Shown: positions 27,574-38,672, numbered from the stretch's first letter. The stretch: DNA of 64,000 nucleotides from Buttiauxella sp. B2 (GCF_006376615.1 NZ_VEXQ01000007.1:124001-188000); one strand, 5' to 3'. The notes: generated by a model not told the origin, from the sequence alone. Numbers and translations: made by a program.

Positions 27574-27882
27574 TTACTTTCTTTCCAGTTTGTTAATTTT
27601 CATTTCCAGGTCTTCAAGTCGTTTTTTTATTTCTAGTGCGTCTGTATTTCTCTCCATTCCCCACCCATGATCTTGACGATAAAGCGTTGCCCATATCCAG
27701 AGGAAAGGCCATATTACATGCAGTGTGAAAAGGCTGACCCAACCTGCAACATGTATTGCATCTTCATGTGGGTGGTTTCTGCGTTTTGCTATTTCATAAG
27801 GGATGTCATGAATAATAATTATTCCATAGAACAACACGAGAAAAACGACAATAAGCACAGCTAAAGCAAAATAATCAAGCAT
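27574..27882 (-). CDS. yibI: DUF3302 inner-membrane protein YibI
   Basis: A 102-residue protein with two hydrophobic helices (about 4-25 and 48-68) and a charged coiled-coil tail (80-102). IIHDIPYEIAKRRNHPH and HVAGWVSLFTLHVIWPFLWI match E. coli YibI. It forms the conserved yibI-yibH unit with 124 bp between the genes. Its role is unknown; a small partner of the YibH adaptor is plausible. Confidence 0.9.
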   Translation of the reverse strand: MLDYFALAVLIVVFLVLFYGIIIIHDIPYEIAKRRNHPHEDAIHVAGWVSLFTLHVIWPFLWIWATLYRQDHGWGMERNTDALEIKKRLEDLEMKINKLERK

Positions 27883-28281
27883 GATATTTACCCCTGAGTA
27901 TTTTCATTTATCTAGACCTTGCCATTGACATGGTGATTAAACATATGTTTTATTCTCTTAACCATAAGAATGAATTTGCACTACCAGAATCGTTACAATA
28001 ATAACAAATGAAATATAAATAAAAACAAGAATAAACTTATTAAAATTATTTTTATTCCTGTAAGTTAAAAAGATAATGGGTAGTTAACACTGAGTGAGTC
28101 TGTAGTGGATTTTTTTTTGCAAATTACATACAAAACAAATAGTTATAAGGTTATGGGAAAAAGTGCTGAGTATGCAAAGTGTTACGATTAGGTTAGTGAA
28201 AACATTATCTTAATAGTTTACTATAGTTGTTAAGAAGTTTATTAAACATCTTAATAGAGTTTAGTTTTAAGGCGAGCCGGT

Positions 28282-29073
28282 ATGCACTCAAGAATTCACC
28301 TCAACGGCAATGTCATTTTTGATAGCCACAATAATACACTTACAGTTACAAGTGAGAATGATCGCATTGTTAAACTTAACGCCCCGGTAAGTCGTTGCCT
28401 GTTACTTTTATTAGAAAAGTATCCAGAAGCGGTGACACAAGCCGATTTATTTCAGTTTATTTGGGGGAGTGAAGCGAGCCAGATTCCACTCAACGCACTG
28501 TATCAAAACATTTCACTTTTGCGCAGAAGCCTTAAGAATGCCTCGAATGGGTTATCTGATATGGTGATAACTGTTCCCAGAACAGGGTTTCGGCTAAGCA
28601 GTGAATTGAAAGTTAGTTTTGAAGAAGCAGATGTCAGCCATTTAAAAGAAAAGGCTAATAGAAAACCATCACAGGTAAGTATGCCGGATGCATTTTCTCC
28701 TCCACTGCGTAAATTTCTTGCGAATACCGTATATTTAAAGCCCATGCTTTTTGTTGCCATTGCTTTATTTAGCGCAGGCCTTTTTTGGCTGGGTTTTTCA
28801 TCTCAGAAAAATGAGAGAACAATTATATTTGATAGCTATACACTTGCTACTGAACACGGTGGTTGCAATGTTTTTACCTATCCAGATTTTGCACAAAATA
28901 ATACTTCTGAGTTAAATGGTTACTTTAATAAATTTAATATTACATGCAATGTATTAACAAATGCATATCTTTCGGTAAATACTGCGCGTACTCGTGTTTC
29001 TGTTATGTATTGCGATAAGCCTGTCCTTGAGGCAAAAACCTGCGTAACGAAAATTTACTGGAATGATAATTAA
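28282..29073 (+). CDS. ToxR/MarT-like membrane-bound winged-helix regulator
   Basis: A 263-residue one-piece regulator. Residues 1-110 form an OmpR-type winged helix (TQADLFQFIWG, PLNALYQNISLLRRSLK, VPRTGFRLSSE). A linker follows, then a single membrane helix at about 153-172 and a periplasmic domain with four Cys (GGCNVF, ITCNVL, MYCDK, KTCVTK). Such proteins bind promoters from the membrane and sense periplasmic signals. Its stop abuts the ATG of a FidL-like gene (TAAATG). This matches the marT-fidL pair of Salmonella SPI-3. A second pair lies at 52165-53449. Confidence 0.85.
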   Translation: MHSRIHLNGNVIFDSHNNTLTVTSENDRIVKLNAPVSRCLLLLLEKYPEAVTQADLFQFIWGSEASQIPLNALYQNISLLRRSLKNASNGLSDMVITVPRTGFRLSSELKVSFEEADVSHLKEKANRKPSQVSMPDAFSPPLRKFLANTVYLKPMLFVAIALFSAGLFWLGFSSQKNERTIIFDSYTLATEHGGCNVFTYPDFAQNNTSELNGYFNKFNITCNVLTNAYLSVNTARTRVSVMYCDKPVLEAKTCVTKIYWNDN

Positions 29074-29547
29074 ATGAAAAAATCATTAGTGTATACATTG
29101 GTTGGTTTCACCATGCTGGTAATGATAACTCTAATTACTACATGGTATAAGACGAATACCGCAAATATTAACTGCCAGGCAAGAACGGTGTTACATGACA
29201 GAGACAATACGCTTAATATAAAAACGATTTTACATATGAGCCCGGGTGATAACTTTTTCGAATTATTCATGACCTTCACAACCCCACCGTTGTTGCCGGA
29301 AAAATTTCATCGGGTGGTCAATTTTAGTTACGACAAAGATGGTGATGTCTATAAAATGTTTTCCGATGCTACAAATGATAATGCGCTACCGCCTGCTGTG
29401 CGTAATTCTTTGAATGATTTAGTGCCTGATTTTTATTTGATGCCACAGCGCGGCATACGCATTAAAATTGATAAGACCAAAAATGGTAACTATCTTATTC
29501 TAAATGACAGGTTACCAGTGTTTCTCTGTGTGCCAATTGCAAGCTGA
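29074..29547 (+). CDS. FidL-like membrane protein, partner of the MarT-like regulator
   Basis: A 157-residue protein with one N-terminal membrane helix (about 6-24) and a periplasmic domain. Two Cys are placed like those of the second FidL-like protein here: one after the helix (NINCQA) and one near the end (LPVFLCVP). By analogy with ToxR-ToxS it probably stabilises or tunes the regulator encoded immediately upstream. The start codon directly follows the regulator stop, so translation is coupled. Confidence 0.8.
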   Translation: MKKSLVYTLVGFTMLVMITLITTWYKTNTANINCQARTVLHDRDNTLNIKTILHMSPGDNFFELFMTFTTPPLLPEKFHRVVNFSYDKDGDVYKMFSDATNDNALPPAVRNSLNDLVPDFYLMPQRGIRIKIDKTKNGNYLILNDRLPVFLCVPIAS

Positions 29548-30500
29548 AATATGCCAACTTGCCTTGATAATGCAGATGTTATGTTCGAATAACGCTTTTC
29601 TGCAACGAGCTACTGGGAAGTACCGGCACTTTATTTAATAATCTTCGGGGAGGAGCATCAGGGTTTTATTACATTAAACAATCGAAACTAACCACAGATG
29701 GGTTGTTGAAGTTTTATGCAACCAAAAGATAAAACTGTTCTACCGGGGCTTTTCATCCTCGGGTGGATGTTGATAGCGTCCTTTGCATATCAGTTAAAAA
29801 CCAACCAGAATACCTTGCTCATTAACTTTATCTTCATTTGATGCCCAAAGTGATCCCTCTCTACAAGATGGTTCAGGTATTTTCTTCATCTATATGATGC
29901 ATGACCGTACTCCATAAAAATGAAAACCCTTAAGATGCTTAATAAAATCCTTATTATGCAATAAATCATTAATACAATTTCGGTTTAACCTAATTGCAAC
30001 ACTTTGCAATTGTTATACCCTCACGTTTAGTTGTGCGTAATCGATTGTTTTAATTTAATATTCCATAATGAATCGTAGCCGATGAAAGCAATGTCACTTA
30101 TCCACATATTTGTTAATGCGTAATATTTTTAATAAGATACTTTTAGTTTTCATTTATTTCTTCCTGCCGTATATTATCAACACTCTGATGAATGCAACTC
30201 TGAATACTTTATCGCGGATGATATGGAGGCCAGAAAAATAAAATACATGTTCAATCAATTCGTGCTTTGTACTTATTATTGCTTTACTGGCTTATTGTTT
30301 TCTCATGATGGCGTTGTTCTCTATTGGATTGCTACCCATGAATTTGTTATTACAGAGAAATAACAAATAAATTAGCCACATATAGGCAGAGTACATGTTA
30401 CCGGTTGAGTTAATTTTTTACTCACATACAAGTGTCGAATGTTAATTTCAGTGGCTTTCACTATATTCAAGTGTGAGCTACATTTAATTTGGTTATTATT
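29548..30500. other. Long intergenic region without a convincing gene
   Basis: About 950 bp of AT-rich sequence between the FidL-like and LuxR-like genes. A 41-codon frame at 29716-29841 would encode a single-helix peptide (LPGLFILGWMLIASFAYQL core), but it has no good ribosome site. A hydrophobic frame near 30250-30370 lacks a suitable start. The rightmost part should hold the promoter of the LuxR-type gene. I see no RNA gene or repeat. Confidence 0.5.
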
Positions 30501-31091
30501 ATGCAACAAAATTTTATCGACATAAATATATGCAGCAATGATACCTATTTTAAGGCCGGTTTGCAGGTTCTTTTAGAAAGGCTACATTTGGCTTCCATTG
30601 TTAGCACCGCCAGGATAGTTTTTGTTGACCTTGTCTCTCCTGGTGAAAATAGTGAAATAAGCGATCTTGAATCCTGTCACGTTTTTTTTGCAAGCAGCGC
30701 AGGTTGTACAAGTAGCATATTTAATTTTACAGATCCGGTAAAATTTGATGTTAATACCTATTTCTTTGACAGAAGGATTAACATTCGTAAACTCTATGCA
30801 AAACTAAGCCGGGTTCTTAGAAAAATAAAGCTCGGCGAGTGCAATTCGGGGGTTCATAACCCTATGCCATGCTTTGATAAATTAACGCTAACGCAATACC
30901 AAATAATCACACATGTCTTGAATGAAATGTCAACCAGTGACATTTCAAGAAACATGTCTATAAATAAAAAAATAGTTAGCCAACATAAAATAAATGCATT
31001 AACGAAATTGAATGTCAAAAATGTGTGTGATTTAATTAACATTGAACGTCAATCACAAAATGTAAAAACATTCTATTCTTATTATAAATAA
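30501..31091 (+). CDS. LuxR-type HTH protein without a recognisable receiver
   Basis: A 196-residue protein. The C-terminal 65 residues (about 126-190) form a LuxR-like helix-turn-helix: LTLTQYQIITHVLNEMSTSD, then ISRNMSINKKIVSQHKINAL and KLNVKNVCDLINIE. The N-terminal 115 residues are a receiver-like alpha/beta shell without clear Asp phosphorylation motifs. I choose the ATG at 30501 over an upstream TTG. Similar proteins at 42973 and 54742 share the layout and form a local family. Function unknown; a regulator of adhesion genes is inferred from context. Confidence 0.75.
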   Translation: MQQNFIDINICSNDTYFKAGLQVLLERLHLASIVSTARIVFVDLVSPGENSEISDLESCHVFFASSAGCTSSIFNFTDPVKFDVNTYFFDRRINIRKLYAKLSRVLRKIKLGECNSGVHNPMPCFDKLTLTQYQIITHVLNEMSTSDISRNMSINKKIVSQHKINALTKLNVKNVCDLINIERQSQNVKTFYSYYK

Positions 31092-31463
31092 CATTTTAGG
31101 AAAGTATCTCTCAGCACAAACTAATCTTAGAGGCGCATTGTGCTTAGTAGTTTATGTTGCATCGTGTAAATCGATACCACAATACTAACTGATAGCAGAG
31201 TAATATCGTTTCAGATAAATATATCGCCACACCACCTGGATGATGGTTGTAAAATTAAAAACAACCGCTTTCAATAGTAGAGAGAAAATGATGCTTACGC
31301 CGGGCTAAAGCCAAAATTACGAACGGTTACCGTTTAATTGAACATCCTGGGTCGGAAGCAAAGGTTAATAATTTTCACCATAACCTATACCGCCGCCCTC
31401 TACTCATGATTGTAATCCCGGCGATGCATGGTATTAACCCTTGCACCAACAACAATATTCAGC
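31092..31463. other. Intergenic region, nothing recognised
   Basis: About 370 bp between the LuxR-type gene and the yhiN terminator. No open frame of note, no tRNA, no ERIC or REP signature. It marks the right boundary of the accessory region, since core synteny resumes at yhiN. Confidence 0.5.
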
Positions 31464-31490
31464 ATGAAAAATAGAGCCACGCTCTATTTA
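31464..31490 (-). terminator. Rho-independent terminator after yhiN
   Basis: AAATAGAGC at 31469-31477 pairs with GCTCTATTT at 31481-31489 around a CAC loop. On the minus strand the stem is followed by TTTTTCAT. It lies about 18 bases past the yhiN stop. Confidence 0.85.
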
Positions 31491-31507
31491 AGCATGCAAC
31501 TTTATTG

Positions 31508-32701
31508 TCACTCGCCAGCTAAATCCTGAGCACAAGCCCAGGCAGAACTCCATGCCCATTGGAAATTATACCCACCTAACCAACCGGTAACGTCCATCAC
31601 TTCGCCAATGAAATAAAGGCCGGGCACATTACGTGCTTCCATAGTGCGTGAGCTGAGCTCATTGGTATCCACGCCGCCAAGCGTCACTTCTGCGGTGCGA
31701 TAACCTTCTGTACCGTTAGGTTGTACTTGCCAGGCTTGCAGTGTTTCTATCAATTCACTTTGTTGACGGGAGTTGAGTTGTTTTAGCGTGACGTCTGGAA
31801 TTTGGCCAAGCAGTTGCAGACATTCCACCAGGCGCTTTGGTAGCACCATCCCCAAAGTATTTTTCAAGCTTTGATTCGGATGAGCGTCGCGCTGCTCATT
31901 GAGAAACTCATCCAGATCGGTATCAGGAAGTAAGTTAACACTCACATACTCACCTGGCTGCCAATAACTGGAAAGCTGTAATACTGCTGGGCCAGATAAG
32001 CCGCGGTGGGTAAACAGTAAATTCTCGCGGAAGCTAACACCATTCTCTGCTGTGATTACCGATGGCACGGAAACGCCAGATAGCACCTGTAACTGCTCAA
32101 GCAATGGTTTATGTAGAGTAAACGGCACCAGACCGGCACGAGTCGGTAAAACTTTCAGACCAAACTGTTCAGCAATTTTGTAACCAAACGGCGTTGCACC
32201 CAAGCCTGGCATTGAAAGCCCACCGGTTGCGATGACCAATTTTGCCGCTTGTACACTGTCGCCATTTAATTGGATGGTATAGCCGTTTTCATCACGTTCG
32301 ATACTCAACACTTCACTGCGTAGGCGCGTGGTGACTTGTCCTTTTTCACATTCGGCAACCAGCATATCCACAATCTGCTGCGCTGATTCGTCGCAAAAAA
32401 GTTGGCCCAAGGTCTTCTCATGCCATGCAATACCGTGCTTACCGACCATGTCGATAAAATCCCACTGGGTATAACGCGCAAGAGCAGATTTACAAAAATG
32501 AGGGTTTTGGCTTAGATACGCAGCAGGTTCGATATAAAGATTAGTAAAGTTGCAGCGCCCTCCTCCTGACATGAGGATTTTACGCCCTGGCTTTTTACCG
32601 TTATCGATAAGCAACACTCGACTGCCTGCTTGCCCAGCCATAGCTGCACAGAACATTCCTGCGGCCCCCGCACCAATAATAACGGTATCAAACTTTCCCA
32701 C
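31508..32701 (-). CDS. yhiN: FAD-dependent oxidoreductase YhiN (BaiN/RdsA-like)
   Basis: A 397-residue flavoprotein of the HI0933/YhiN family. The FAD-binding Rossmann motif GAGAAGMFCAAMAG is at residues 10-23, SGGGRCNFTN near 44 is the family signature, and the C-terminal FAD contact is YFIGEVMDVTGWLGGYNFQW. Members are linked to reductive steps on small molecules or RNA modification, but the E. coli role is not settled. Divergent from pitA as in E. coli. Confidence 0.92.
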   Translation of the reverse strand: MGKFDTVIIGAGAAGMFCAAMAGQAGSRVLLIDNGKKPGRKILMSGGGRCNFTNLYIEPAAYLSQNPHFCKSALARYTQWDFIDMVGKHGIAWHEKTLGQLFCDESAQQIVDMLVAECEKGQVTTRLRSEVLSIERDENGYTIQLNGDSVQAAKLVIATGGLSMPGLGATPFGYKIAEQFGLKVLPTRAGLVPFTLHKPLLEQLQVLSGVSVPSVITAENGVSFRENLLFTHRGLSGPAVLQLSSYWQPGEYVSVNLLPDTDLDEFLNEQRDAHPNQSLKNTLGMVLPKRLVECLQLLGQIPDVTLKQLNSRQQSELIETLQAWQVQPNGTEGYRTAEVTLGGVDTNELSSRTMEARNVPGLYFIGEVMDVTGWLGGYNFQWAWSSAWACAQDLAGE

Positions 32702-32930
32702 GACCTACTCCCGACTATGCTTAATGCAAGGAATTGTAAAGATAGCGGCTTGGTCGCACCAGCTAAAAGCGGCTTAACAATTGCAGGTGATTGAAAATAA
32801 ATATGTAAATCTTTTCGATGTTTGACGGTTAACGGACAAACATCAAGAAAAGTCCATATTTCTGTTGGCGCATTACGGAGTTGTCTTACATAATGCGCCG
32901 CGTTCATGTCCTCAAAATGGCGTAACGTCT

Positions 32931-34433
32931 ATGGAATTTCTGTTTAATGGCCTGGATATGCATACCGGGCTTTTGTTATTACTTGCTCTGGCGTTTGTTC
33001 TCTTCTATGAAGCGATCAATGGCTTTCACGACACTGCTAACGCAGTGGCAACTGTTATCTATACCCGTGCAATGCGATCGCAACTCGCGGTGGCAATGGC
33101 GGCGTTGTTTAACTTCCTCGGCGTTCTGCTCGGTGGATTGAGTGTTGCGTATGCAATTGTGCATATGTTACCAACCGATCTACTGTTGAACGTAGGGTCT
33201 GCTCATGGCCTCGCCATGGTGTTCTCTATGTTGCTAGCCGCTATCATTTGGAACCTTGGCACCTGGTACTTTGGTTTGCCGGCTTCCAGCTCCCATACGC
33301 TTATCGGTGCCATCATTGGTATTGGTTTGACGAATGCATTGATGACCGGTACCTCGGTAGTTGATGCGCTGAACATCCCGAAAGTCATTGGGATTTTCAT
33401 GTCGTTGATCCTGTCGCCATTGGTCGGTCTGGTGATTGCGGGCGGGCTTATCTTTTTGTTACGTCGCTACTGGAGCGGCACCAAAAAGCGCCGCCGTATC
33501 CACCTCACACCTGCTGAGCGCGAGAAACAAGACGGCAAGAAAAAGCCACCATTCTGGACACGTATCGCCCTGATTCTTTCCGCCATTGGCGTGAGTTTCT
33601 CTCATGGTGCGAACGATGGTCAGAAAGGCATCGGCTTGATCATGCTGGTGCTGATTGGTGTGGCCCCTGCGGGCTTCGTGGTGAACATGAATGCATCCGG
33701 TTACGACATAGCTCGTACTCGCGACGCCATCACACACCTTGAGCAATACTATGCGCAACATGGTGATGCGATTAAGCACGTGATTGATCTCAACCCGGCT
33801 ATCCCGACCCCTGATGAAGTACAGGGCCAGGATAAACCTGCTGAGTTCCATTGCGATGCCAGCCGCGCCATGATTGCCGTGCAGCGTGCGAAAGAGTTGC
33901 TGGGCAATATTGACAGCTACGACAAGCTTAGCGTTGAACAGCGCAGCCATATGCGCCGCCTGCTGCTTTGCATCTCTGACACCGCTGAGAAAGCTGCAAA
34001 TCTGCCGGAAACAAAACCGGACGATAAGCGCTTCCTGAAAGAATTGAAAACTGACCTGCTGTATACCATTGAGTATGCCCCAATCTGGATAATCATGGCG
34101 GTCGCTCTGGCGCTCGGCATCGGTACTATGATTGGCTGGCGTCGTGTGGCGACAACTATCGGTGAGAAGATCGGTAAAAAAGGTATGACGTATGCGCAGG
34201 GCATGTCCGCGCAGCTGACAGCCGCCGTCTCCATTGGTGTTGCAAGCTATACGGGTATGCCGGTTTCCACCACACACGTACTTTCGTCTTCCGTTGCGGG
34301 GACAATGATTGTTGATGGTGGCGGTTTACAACGTAAAACGGTGACGAACATCCTGATGGCGTGGGTGTTTACTTTGCCAGTGTCGATTCTGCTTTCCGGT
34401 GGTTTGTACTGGATTTCACTGCACTTCATCTAA
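32931..34433 (+). CDS. pitA: Low-affinity inorganic phosphate/divalent metal transporter PitA
   Basis: A 500-residue inner-membrane symporter for metal-phosphate complexes with protons. The inverted-repeat signatures [17 protein letters not shown] near residue 32 and [15 protein letters not shown] near 223 are intact. About ten helices, plus a cytoplasmic insert at 265-380 that differs most from E. coli. The frame extends to 32865, but [13 protein letters not shown] at 32931 matches the family start; its ribosome site is weak. Confidence 0.95.
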   Translation: MEFLFNGLDMHTGLLLLLALAFVLFYEAINGFHDTANAVATVIYTRAMRSQLAVAMAALFNFLGVLLGGLSVAYAIVHMLPTDLLLNVGSAHGLAMVFSMLLAAIIWNLGTWYFGLPASSSHTLIGAIIGIGLTNALMTGTSVVDALNIPKVIGIFMSLILSPLVGLVIAGGLIFLLRRYWSGTKKRRRIHLTPAEREKQDGKKKPPFWTRIALILSAIGVSFSHGANDGQKGIGLIMLVLIGVAPAGFVVNMNASGYDIARTRDAITHLEQYYAQHGDAIKHVIDLNPAIPTPDEVQGQDKPAEFHCDASRAMIAVQRAKELLGNIDSYDKLSVEQRSHMRRLLLCISDTAEKAANLPETKPDDKRFLKELKTDLLYTIEYAPIWIIMAVALALGIGTMIGWRRVATTIGEKIGKKGMTYAQGMSAQLTAAVSIGVASYTGMPVSTTHVLSSSVAGTMIVDGGGLQRKTVTNILMAWVFTLPVSILLSGGLYWISLHFI

Positions 34434-34460
34434 GCATGATGCAGTGATCGCAAGACGACA

Positions 34461-34492
34461 AAAAGCGGGTCAGGAAACTGGCCCGCTTTTTT
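34461..34492. terminator. Terminator between pitA and uspB
   Basis: AAAAGCGGG and CCCGCTTTT (34461-34469 and 34482-34490) form a stem extended by CAG/CTG around a GAAA tetraloop, followed by TT. It lies between convergent pitA and uspB and can serve both strands. Confidence 0.88.
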
Positions 34493-34506
34493 ATGCGCTG
34501 AAACTG

Positions 34507-34842
34507 CTAATGCCAAATCATCAGTCCAACGAGACTTATCACCACTAGCCCACACAACGCGCTGGTCAAAATAAACTGGCGCCGTAGACGTTCACAGCGG
34601 CGGATAAACTCATCGTCGTGATGGTCCAGATAACGTTGAGCGTAGATATAACTCACCAGCCGAATCTGTTTGCTAGGCTGCCCGTGAGAGGTAAAAAAAC
34701 CGCCTCCATCGACATACTGATACAGCAACGGATCGCATCCGCGCAGTACCACCAGCAGTGCACGCAAAGATGAGTAATAGCGCGCCATATTCACAACACA
34801 AACTACACAAAGCGCCCAAAATAGCGCGACGGTGCTGATCAT
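34507..34842 (-). CDS. uspB: Universal stress protein B
   Basis: A 111-residue inner-membrane protein with helices at both ends (2-20 and 90-110), matching E. coli UspB ([20 protein letters not shown] start, LMIWH end). It is needed for stationary-phase ethanol tolerance and is RpoS-dependent in E. coli. The frame extends upstream to 34896, but the known start at 34842 is used. It is divergent from uspA. Confidence 0.94.
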   Translation of the reverse strand: MISTVALFWALCVVCVVNMARYYSSLRALLVVLRGCDPLLYQYVDGGGFFTSHGQPSKQIRLVSYIYAQRYLDHHDDEFIRRCERLRRQFILTSALCGLVVISLVGLMIWH

Positions 34843-35207
34843 CATATTTTCCCCCCCGGTGAAGCCCCAGTACATCACTCCAGGGCAACTACTCACCCCG
34901 AAAACCAGAAAGACCGTTCAGCGAGCCCAAAAAGCCGATCCGGTTCACATTACTATTCCGGAACGGCTTATTTAATAGTGTAGGAGATCCGTTAATTTTT
35001 TTGCCACATCGTTAATCTTTATCAAGGCGATAAAACTCATTTTTGGCTTCAATGTATACAGCGGTGGCACATTGACGATTTCTATCATTCGCTATAGGGT
35101 AGAAATATCATCTACAATTTAGGTCTTTACACGCGGATGGCACAGATGCAGAGCATCGTGTTATCCGACCAGGCTGGTCATCGACAACTTATGGAAGGAG
35201 TAAAATT
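34843..35207. promoter_or_regulatory. Divergent uspB/uspA control region
   Basis: This 365-bp region separates uspB and uspA. A possible sigma-70 promoter for uspA is TTGACG at 35072-35077 with TATAGG at 35093-35098 (15-base spacer) or TAGGGT at 35095-35100 (17-base spacer). A GGAAGGAG ribosome site lies just before the uspA ATG. I could not assign the uspB promoter. No gene is seen. Confidence 0.45.
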
Positions 35208-35645
35208 ATGGCTTACAAACACATTCTGATCGCGGTAGACCTCTCCCCGGAGAGCAAAGTACTGGTGGAAAAAGCAGTTTCTATGGCTCGCCCATACAAC
35301 GCTAAGGTTTCCCTGATTCATGTCGATGTAAATTACTCCGATCTCTATACCGGATTGATTGATGTAAATCTGGGCGATATGCAGAAACGCATTTCTGAAG
35401 AAACTCACCACGCGCTGAGCGAACTGTCTACTGGCGCAGGTTATCCGATTACTGAAACCCTGAGCGGTAGCGGCGATTTGGGCCAGGTACTGGTGGATGC
35501 CATTAAGAAGTACGATATGGATTTAGTGGTCTGCGGGCACCACCAGGATTTCTGGAGCAAGCTGATGTCTTCCGCACGCCAACTTATCAACACCGTTCAC
35601 GTTGATATGTTGATTGTTCCACTGCGTGACGAAGATGAAGATTAA
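35208..35645 (+). CDS. uspA: Universal stress protein A
   Basis: A 145-residue cytoplasmic protein of the USP fold, nearly identical to E. coli UspA. It is induced on growth arrest and stress. [20 protein letters not shown] starts the first strand. [18 protein letters not shown] corresponds to the region of the nucleotide-site loop, which in UspA itself does not bind ATP. In E. coli dtpB follows; here an ERIC repeat directly follows and dtpB is absent. Confidence 0.97.
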   Translation: MAYKHILIAVDLSPESKVLVEKAVSMARPYNAKVSLIHVDVNYSDLYTGLIDVNLGDMQKRISEETHHALSELSTGAGYPITETLSGSGDLGQVLVDAIKKYDMDLVVCGHHQDFWSKLMSSARQLINTVHVDMLIVPLRDEDED

Positions 35646-35647
35646 TT

Positions 35648-35770
<123 letters not shown>

Positions 35771-35781
35771 TAAATGCTTTG

Positions 35782-35806
35782 AAGCCCCGCGATGCGGGGC
35801 TTTTTC
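35782..35806 (+). terminator. Rho-independent terminator after uspA
   Basis: AAGCCCCGC at 35782-35790 pairs with GCGGGGCTT at 35794-35802 around GAT and is followed by TTTT. The T run touches the convergent rsmJ stop codon at 35805. Confidence 0.93.
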
Positions 35807-36557
35807 ATTCTGGTGTACCTGGATAAATGTCAAAGCGGTGGCCTTTAGTCACCACAGCATTATGCGTTTCCACACCGCCGAGCGGTGGTGCGTAATCCGG
35901 GCGTTTCACAACAACGCGTTTTTTCGCTAACTGTTGCGCGGGTAACAGCAAACCATCGGCATCTTCATCCGGCCCCACCAGTGACTGAAACACACGCATC
36001 TCTTTCTTCACCAGTGCACTTTTTTGCTTGTGCGGAAACATAGGGTCGAGATAAACCACTTCCGGGCGTGGCGTAATGTCGCTTAATGCGGTCAGGCTCG
36101 AGGCGTGGATAAGCTGCAAACGTTCCTGTAACCAGCCACCGATTTCGCCATCCTGATAGCCACGGCGCAAACCGTCATCCAGCAATGCTGCAACCACTGG
36201 GTTACGCTCTAACATTCGCACTCGACAGCCCACAGACGCCAGTACAAATGCATCGCGCCCAAGCCCCGCAGTCGCATCGACAACATCAGGTAAATAACCG
36301 CTTTTGATACCAACGGCTTTCGCCACCGCTTCACCGCGCCCACCGCCAAACTTACGGCGATGCGCCATCGCACCCGAGACAAAATCGACAAAAATGCCGC
36401 CCAACTTTGGCTCATCACGCTTGCGCAGTTCGAGATGTTCCGGTGTTAAAACCAGCGCCATCAGTGCATCTTCGTCGTGTGTCAGACCCCAACGCTCACT
36501 CAAAAGAGATAAGGCGCCGGTGTCGGCGCCTGATTCAGTTAATAAACAGATTTTCAC
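35805..36557 (-). CDS. rsmJ: 16S rRNA (guanine1516-N2)-methyltransferase RsmJ
   Basis: A 250-residue SAM-dependent methyltransferase, the same length as E. coli RsmJ (YhiQ). Residues [18 protein letters not shown]-like around 70, the SAM motif [19 protein letters not shown], and the catalytic-type [10 protein letters not shown] are all present. It starts eight bases after prlC and is surely in the same transcript, as in the heat-shock prlC operon of E. coli. Confidence 0.95.
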   Translation of the reverse strand: MKICLLTESGADTGALSLLSERWGLTHDEDALMALVLTPEHLELRKRDEPKLGGIFVDFVSGAMAHRRKFGGGRGEAVAKAVGIKSGYLPDVVDATAGLGRDAFVLASVGCRVRMLERNPVVAALLDDGLRRGYQDGEIGGWLQERLQLIHASSLTALSDITPRPEVVYLDPMFPHKQKSALVKKEMRVFQSLVGPDEDADGLLLPAQQLAKKRVVVKRPDYAPPLGGVETHNAVVTKGHRFDIYPGTPE

Positions 36558-36565
36558 AGAATGAA

Positions 36566-38608
36566 TTAGCCCTTGATACCGTAATGAGCCAGCATCGCAT
36601 CGAGCTGCGGTTCACGGCCACGGAAGCGTTTGAACAGCTCCATTGGCTCTTCAGAACCACCACGGGTCAGGATGTTATCAAGGAAAGACTGCCCGGTTAC
36701 ACGGTTGAAAATACCTTCTTCTTCAAAGCGTGAGAATGCGTCCGCCGCAAGCACATCAGCCCATAGATAGCTGTAATAACCCGCAGCATAACCACCCGCA
36801 AAGATGTGGCTGAAAGCATGTGGGAAACGGCCCCATTTTGGTGAAGGCACAACAGCAACCAGCTTCTTGATTTCATACAGAGTTTCCAGCACTTTCGCAC
36901 CAAGCTCTGGGTTGAATTCAGCATGCAGACGGAAGTCAAACAGGCCGAACTCCAGCTGGCGAAGGATAAATAGCGCAGCCTGGTAGTTCTTCGCCGCCAG
37001 CATTTTATCCAGTAATTCTTTTGGCAGCGGTTCACCTGTTTCGTAATGGCCAGAGATAAACGCCAGCGCATCAGGCTCCCAGCACCAGTTTTCCATAAAC
37101 TGACTTGGCAGCTCGACAGCATCCCACGGCACGCCGTTGATACCGGAAACGCCCGCCGTTTCGACTTTGGTCAGCATATGATGCAATCCGTGGCCGAACT
37201 CATGGAACAAGGTGATCACTTCGTCATGGGTAAACAGCGCCGGTTTGCCGTTGACTGGACGGTTAAAGTTGCAGGTCAGATAAGCGACCGGTTTTTGCAG
37301 CGAACCGTCTGCCTTGCGCATCTGGCCCACGCAATCATCCATCCACGCCCCGCCACGTTTGTTTTCACGGGCATACAGGTCGAGATAGAAGCTGCCGCGC
37401 AGTTCACCTTTTTCGTCATACAGTTCGAAGAAACGTACATCTGAATGCCAGACATCGATGTCTTTACGCTCTTTTGCGGTTATACCGTAAATGCGTTTCA
37501 CCACTTCAAACAGGCCGTTAACCGCGCGATCTTCAGGGAAGTACGGGCGCAGTTGTTCATCGCTGATGCTATACAGATGTTGTTTCTGTTTTTCGCTGTA
37601 ATAGGTGATATCCCACGGTTCCAGCTCCGTGACATTAAATTCTTTTTTCGTAAACTCACGCAGTTGCGCCAGTTCAGCTTCACCCTGTGGGCGCGCACGC
37701 TTAGCGAGGTCGGTTAAGAACTCCAGAACCTGCTGCGGGTTTTCAGCCATTTTAGTGGCCAGCGATTTTTCCGCGTAGTTACCAAAGCCCAGTAATTCTG
37801 CCAGTTCATGGCGTAGCGCCAGAATCTCTTCCATTACTGGTGTGTTATCCCACTTGCCTGCATTCGGCCCTTGATCGGAAGCACGAGTGGCATAGGCGCG
37901 GTACATTTCTTCACGCAGTTCGCGGTTGTCGCAGTAAGTAAGTACTGGCAAGTAGCTTGGAATATCCAGCGTCAGCAACCAGCCGTCCTGGTCTTTCGCT
38001 TCGGCCTGGGCACGTGCTGCCGCCATTGCGCTTTCCGGCATACCGGAAAGTTCGCCGTCATCAGTAATCAGTTTCGTCCAGCCCTGAGTCGCGTCCAGCA
38101 CGTTATTGCTGTAGGTGGAACCCAGTTCAGACAAGCGCGCAGCAATCTCGCCATAACGCTTCTGTTTCTCTTCCGGTAAACCGATACCAGAAAGTTCGAA
38201 ATCACGCAGCGCGTTATCAACAGCTTTTTTCTCTGCCAGGCTGAGATCGGCGTAATTCGCACCGTCACGCAGGTTGCGGTAAGCCTGATATAGCCCTTCG
38301 TGCTGGCCCACCCAAGTGCTGTATTCAGACAGCAACGGAAGCGTTTGTTCGTAGGCTTCGCGCAATTCCGGGCTGTTTTTCACAGAATTCAAATGGCTCA
38401 CTGGTGAGAAAATACGTCCCAGACGGTCATCAACTTCAGCCAGCGGCTGGCAAAGGTTTTCCCAGCTATAAGGCGCACCCTGTGCCACCACACTTTCGAC
38501 TTTCGCACGACAATCATCCAGTGCTTGCTGCACGGCAGGGACAATATGTTCAGGTTTTAAGGCGGAAAACGGCGGCAGCTCGAAAGGTGTTAACAATGGA
38601 TTAGTCAT
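36566..38608 (-). CDS. prlC: Oligopeptidase A PrlC
   Basis: A 680-residue M3 zinc metallopeptidase that degrades cleaved signal peptides and short peptides in the cytoplasm. The zinc site HEFGHGLHH near residue 469 and the downstream Glu ([12 protein letters not shown]) are intact. The frame opens at 38644, but the family start [14 protein letters not shown] at 38608 is used. A heat-shock-type promoter lies 65-95 bases upstream. First gene of the prlC-rsmJ operon. Confidence 0.96.
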   Translation of the reverse strand: MTNPLLTPFELPPFSALKPEHIVPAVQQALDDCRAKVESVVAQGAPYSWENLCQPLAEVDDRLGRIFSPVSHLNSVKNSPELREAYEQTLPLLSEYSTWVGQHEGLYQAYRNLRDGANYADLSLAEKKAVDNALRDFELSGIGLPEEKQKRYGEIAARLSELGSTYSNNVLDATQGWTKLITDDGELSGMPESAMAAARAQAEAKDQDGWLLTLDIPSYLPVLTYCDNRELREEMYRAYATRASDQGPNAGKWDNTPVMEEILALRHELAELLGFGNYAEKSLATKMAENPQQVLEFLTDLAKRARPQGEAELAQLREFTKKEFNVTELEPWDITYYSEKQKQHLYSISDEQLRPYFPEDRAVNGLFEVVKRIYGITAKERKDIDVWHSDVRFFELYDEKGELRGSFYLDLYARENKRGGAWMDDCVGQMRKADGSLQKPVAYLTCNFNRPVNGKPALFTHDEVITLFHEFGHGLHHMLTKVETAGVSGINGVPWDAVELPSQFMENWCWEPDALAFISGHYETGEPLPKELLDKMLAAKNYQAALFILRQLEFGLFDFRLHAEFNPELGAKVLETLYEIKKLVAVVPSPKWGRFPHAFSHIFAGGYAAGYYSYLWADVLAADAFSRFEEEGIFNRVTGQSFLDNILTRGGSEEPMELFKRFRGREPQLDAMLAHYGIKG

Positions 38609-38672
38609 AAGCGCGGTTCCTGATATCTGAGAAATGGAGCGCACGATGCGCGCTACAAAAGCAATCTTATTA

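Noticed and set aside
33459-34277. A 272-codon minus-strand open frame
   Set aside because: It lies antisense to pitA, which is fully conserved; the frame is a shadow of its codon usage.
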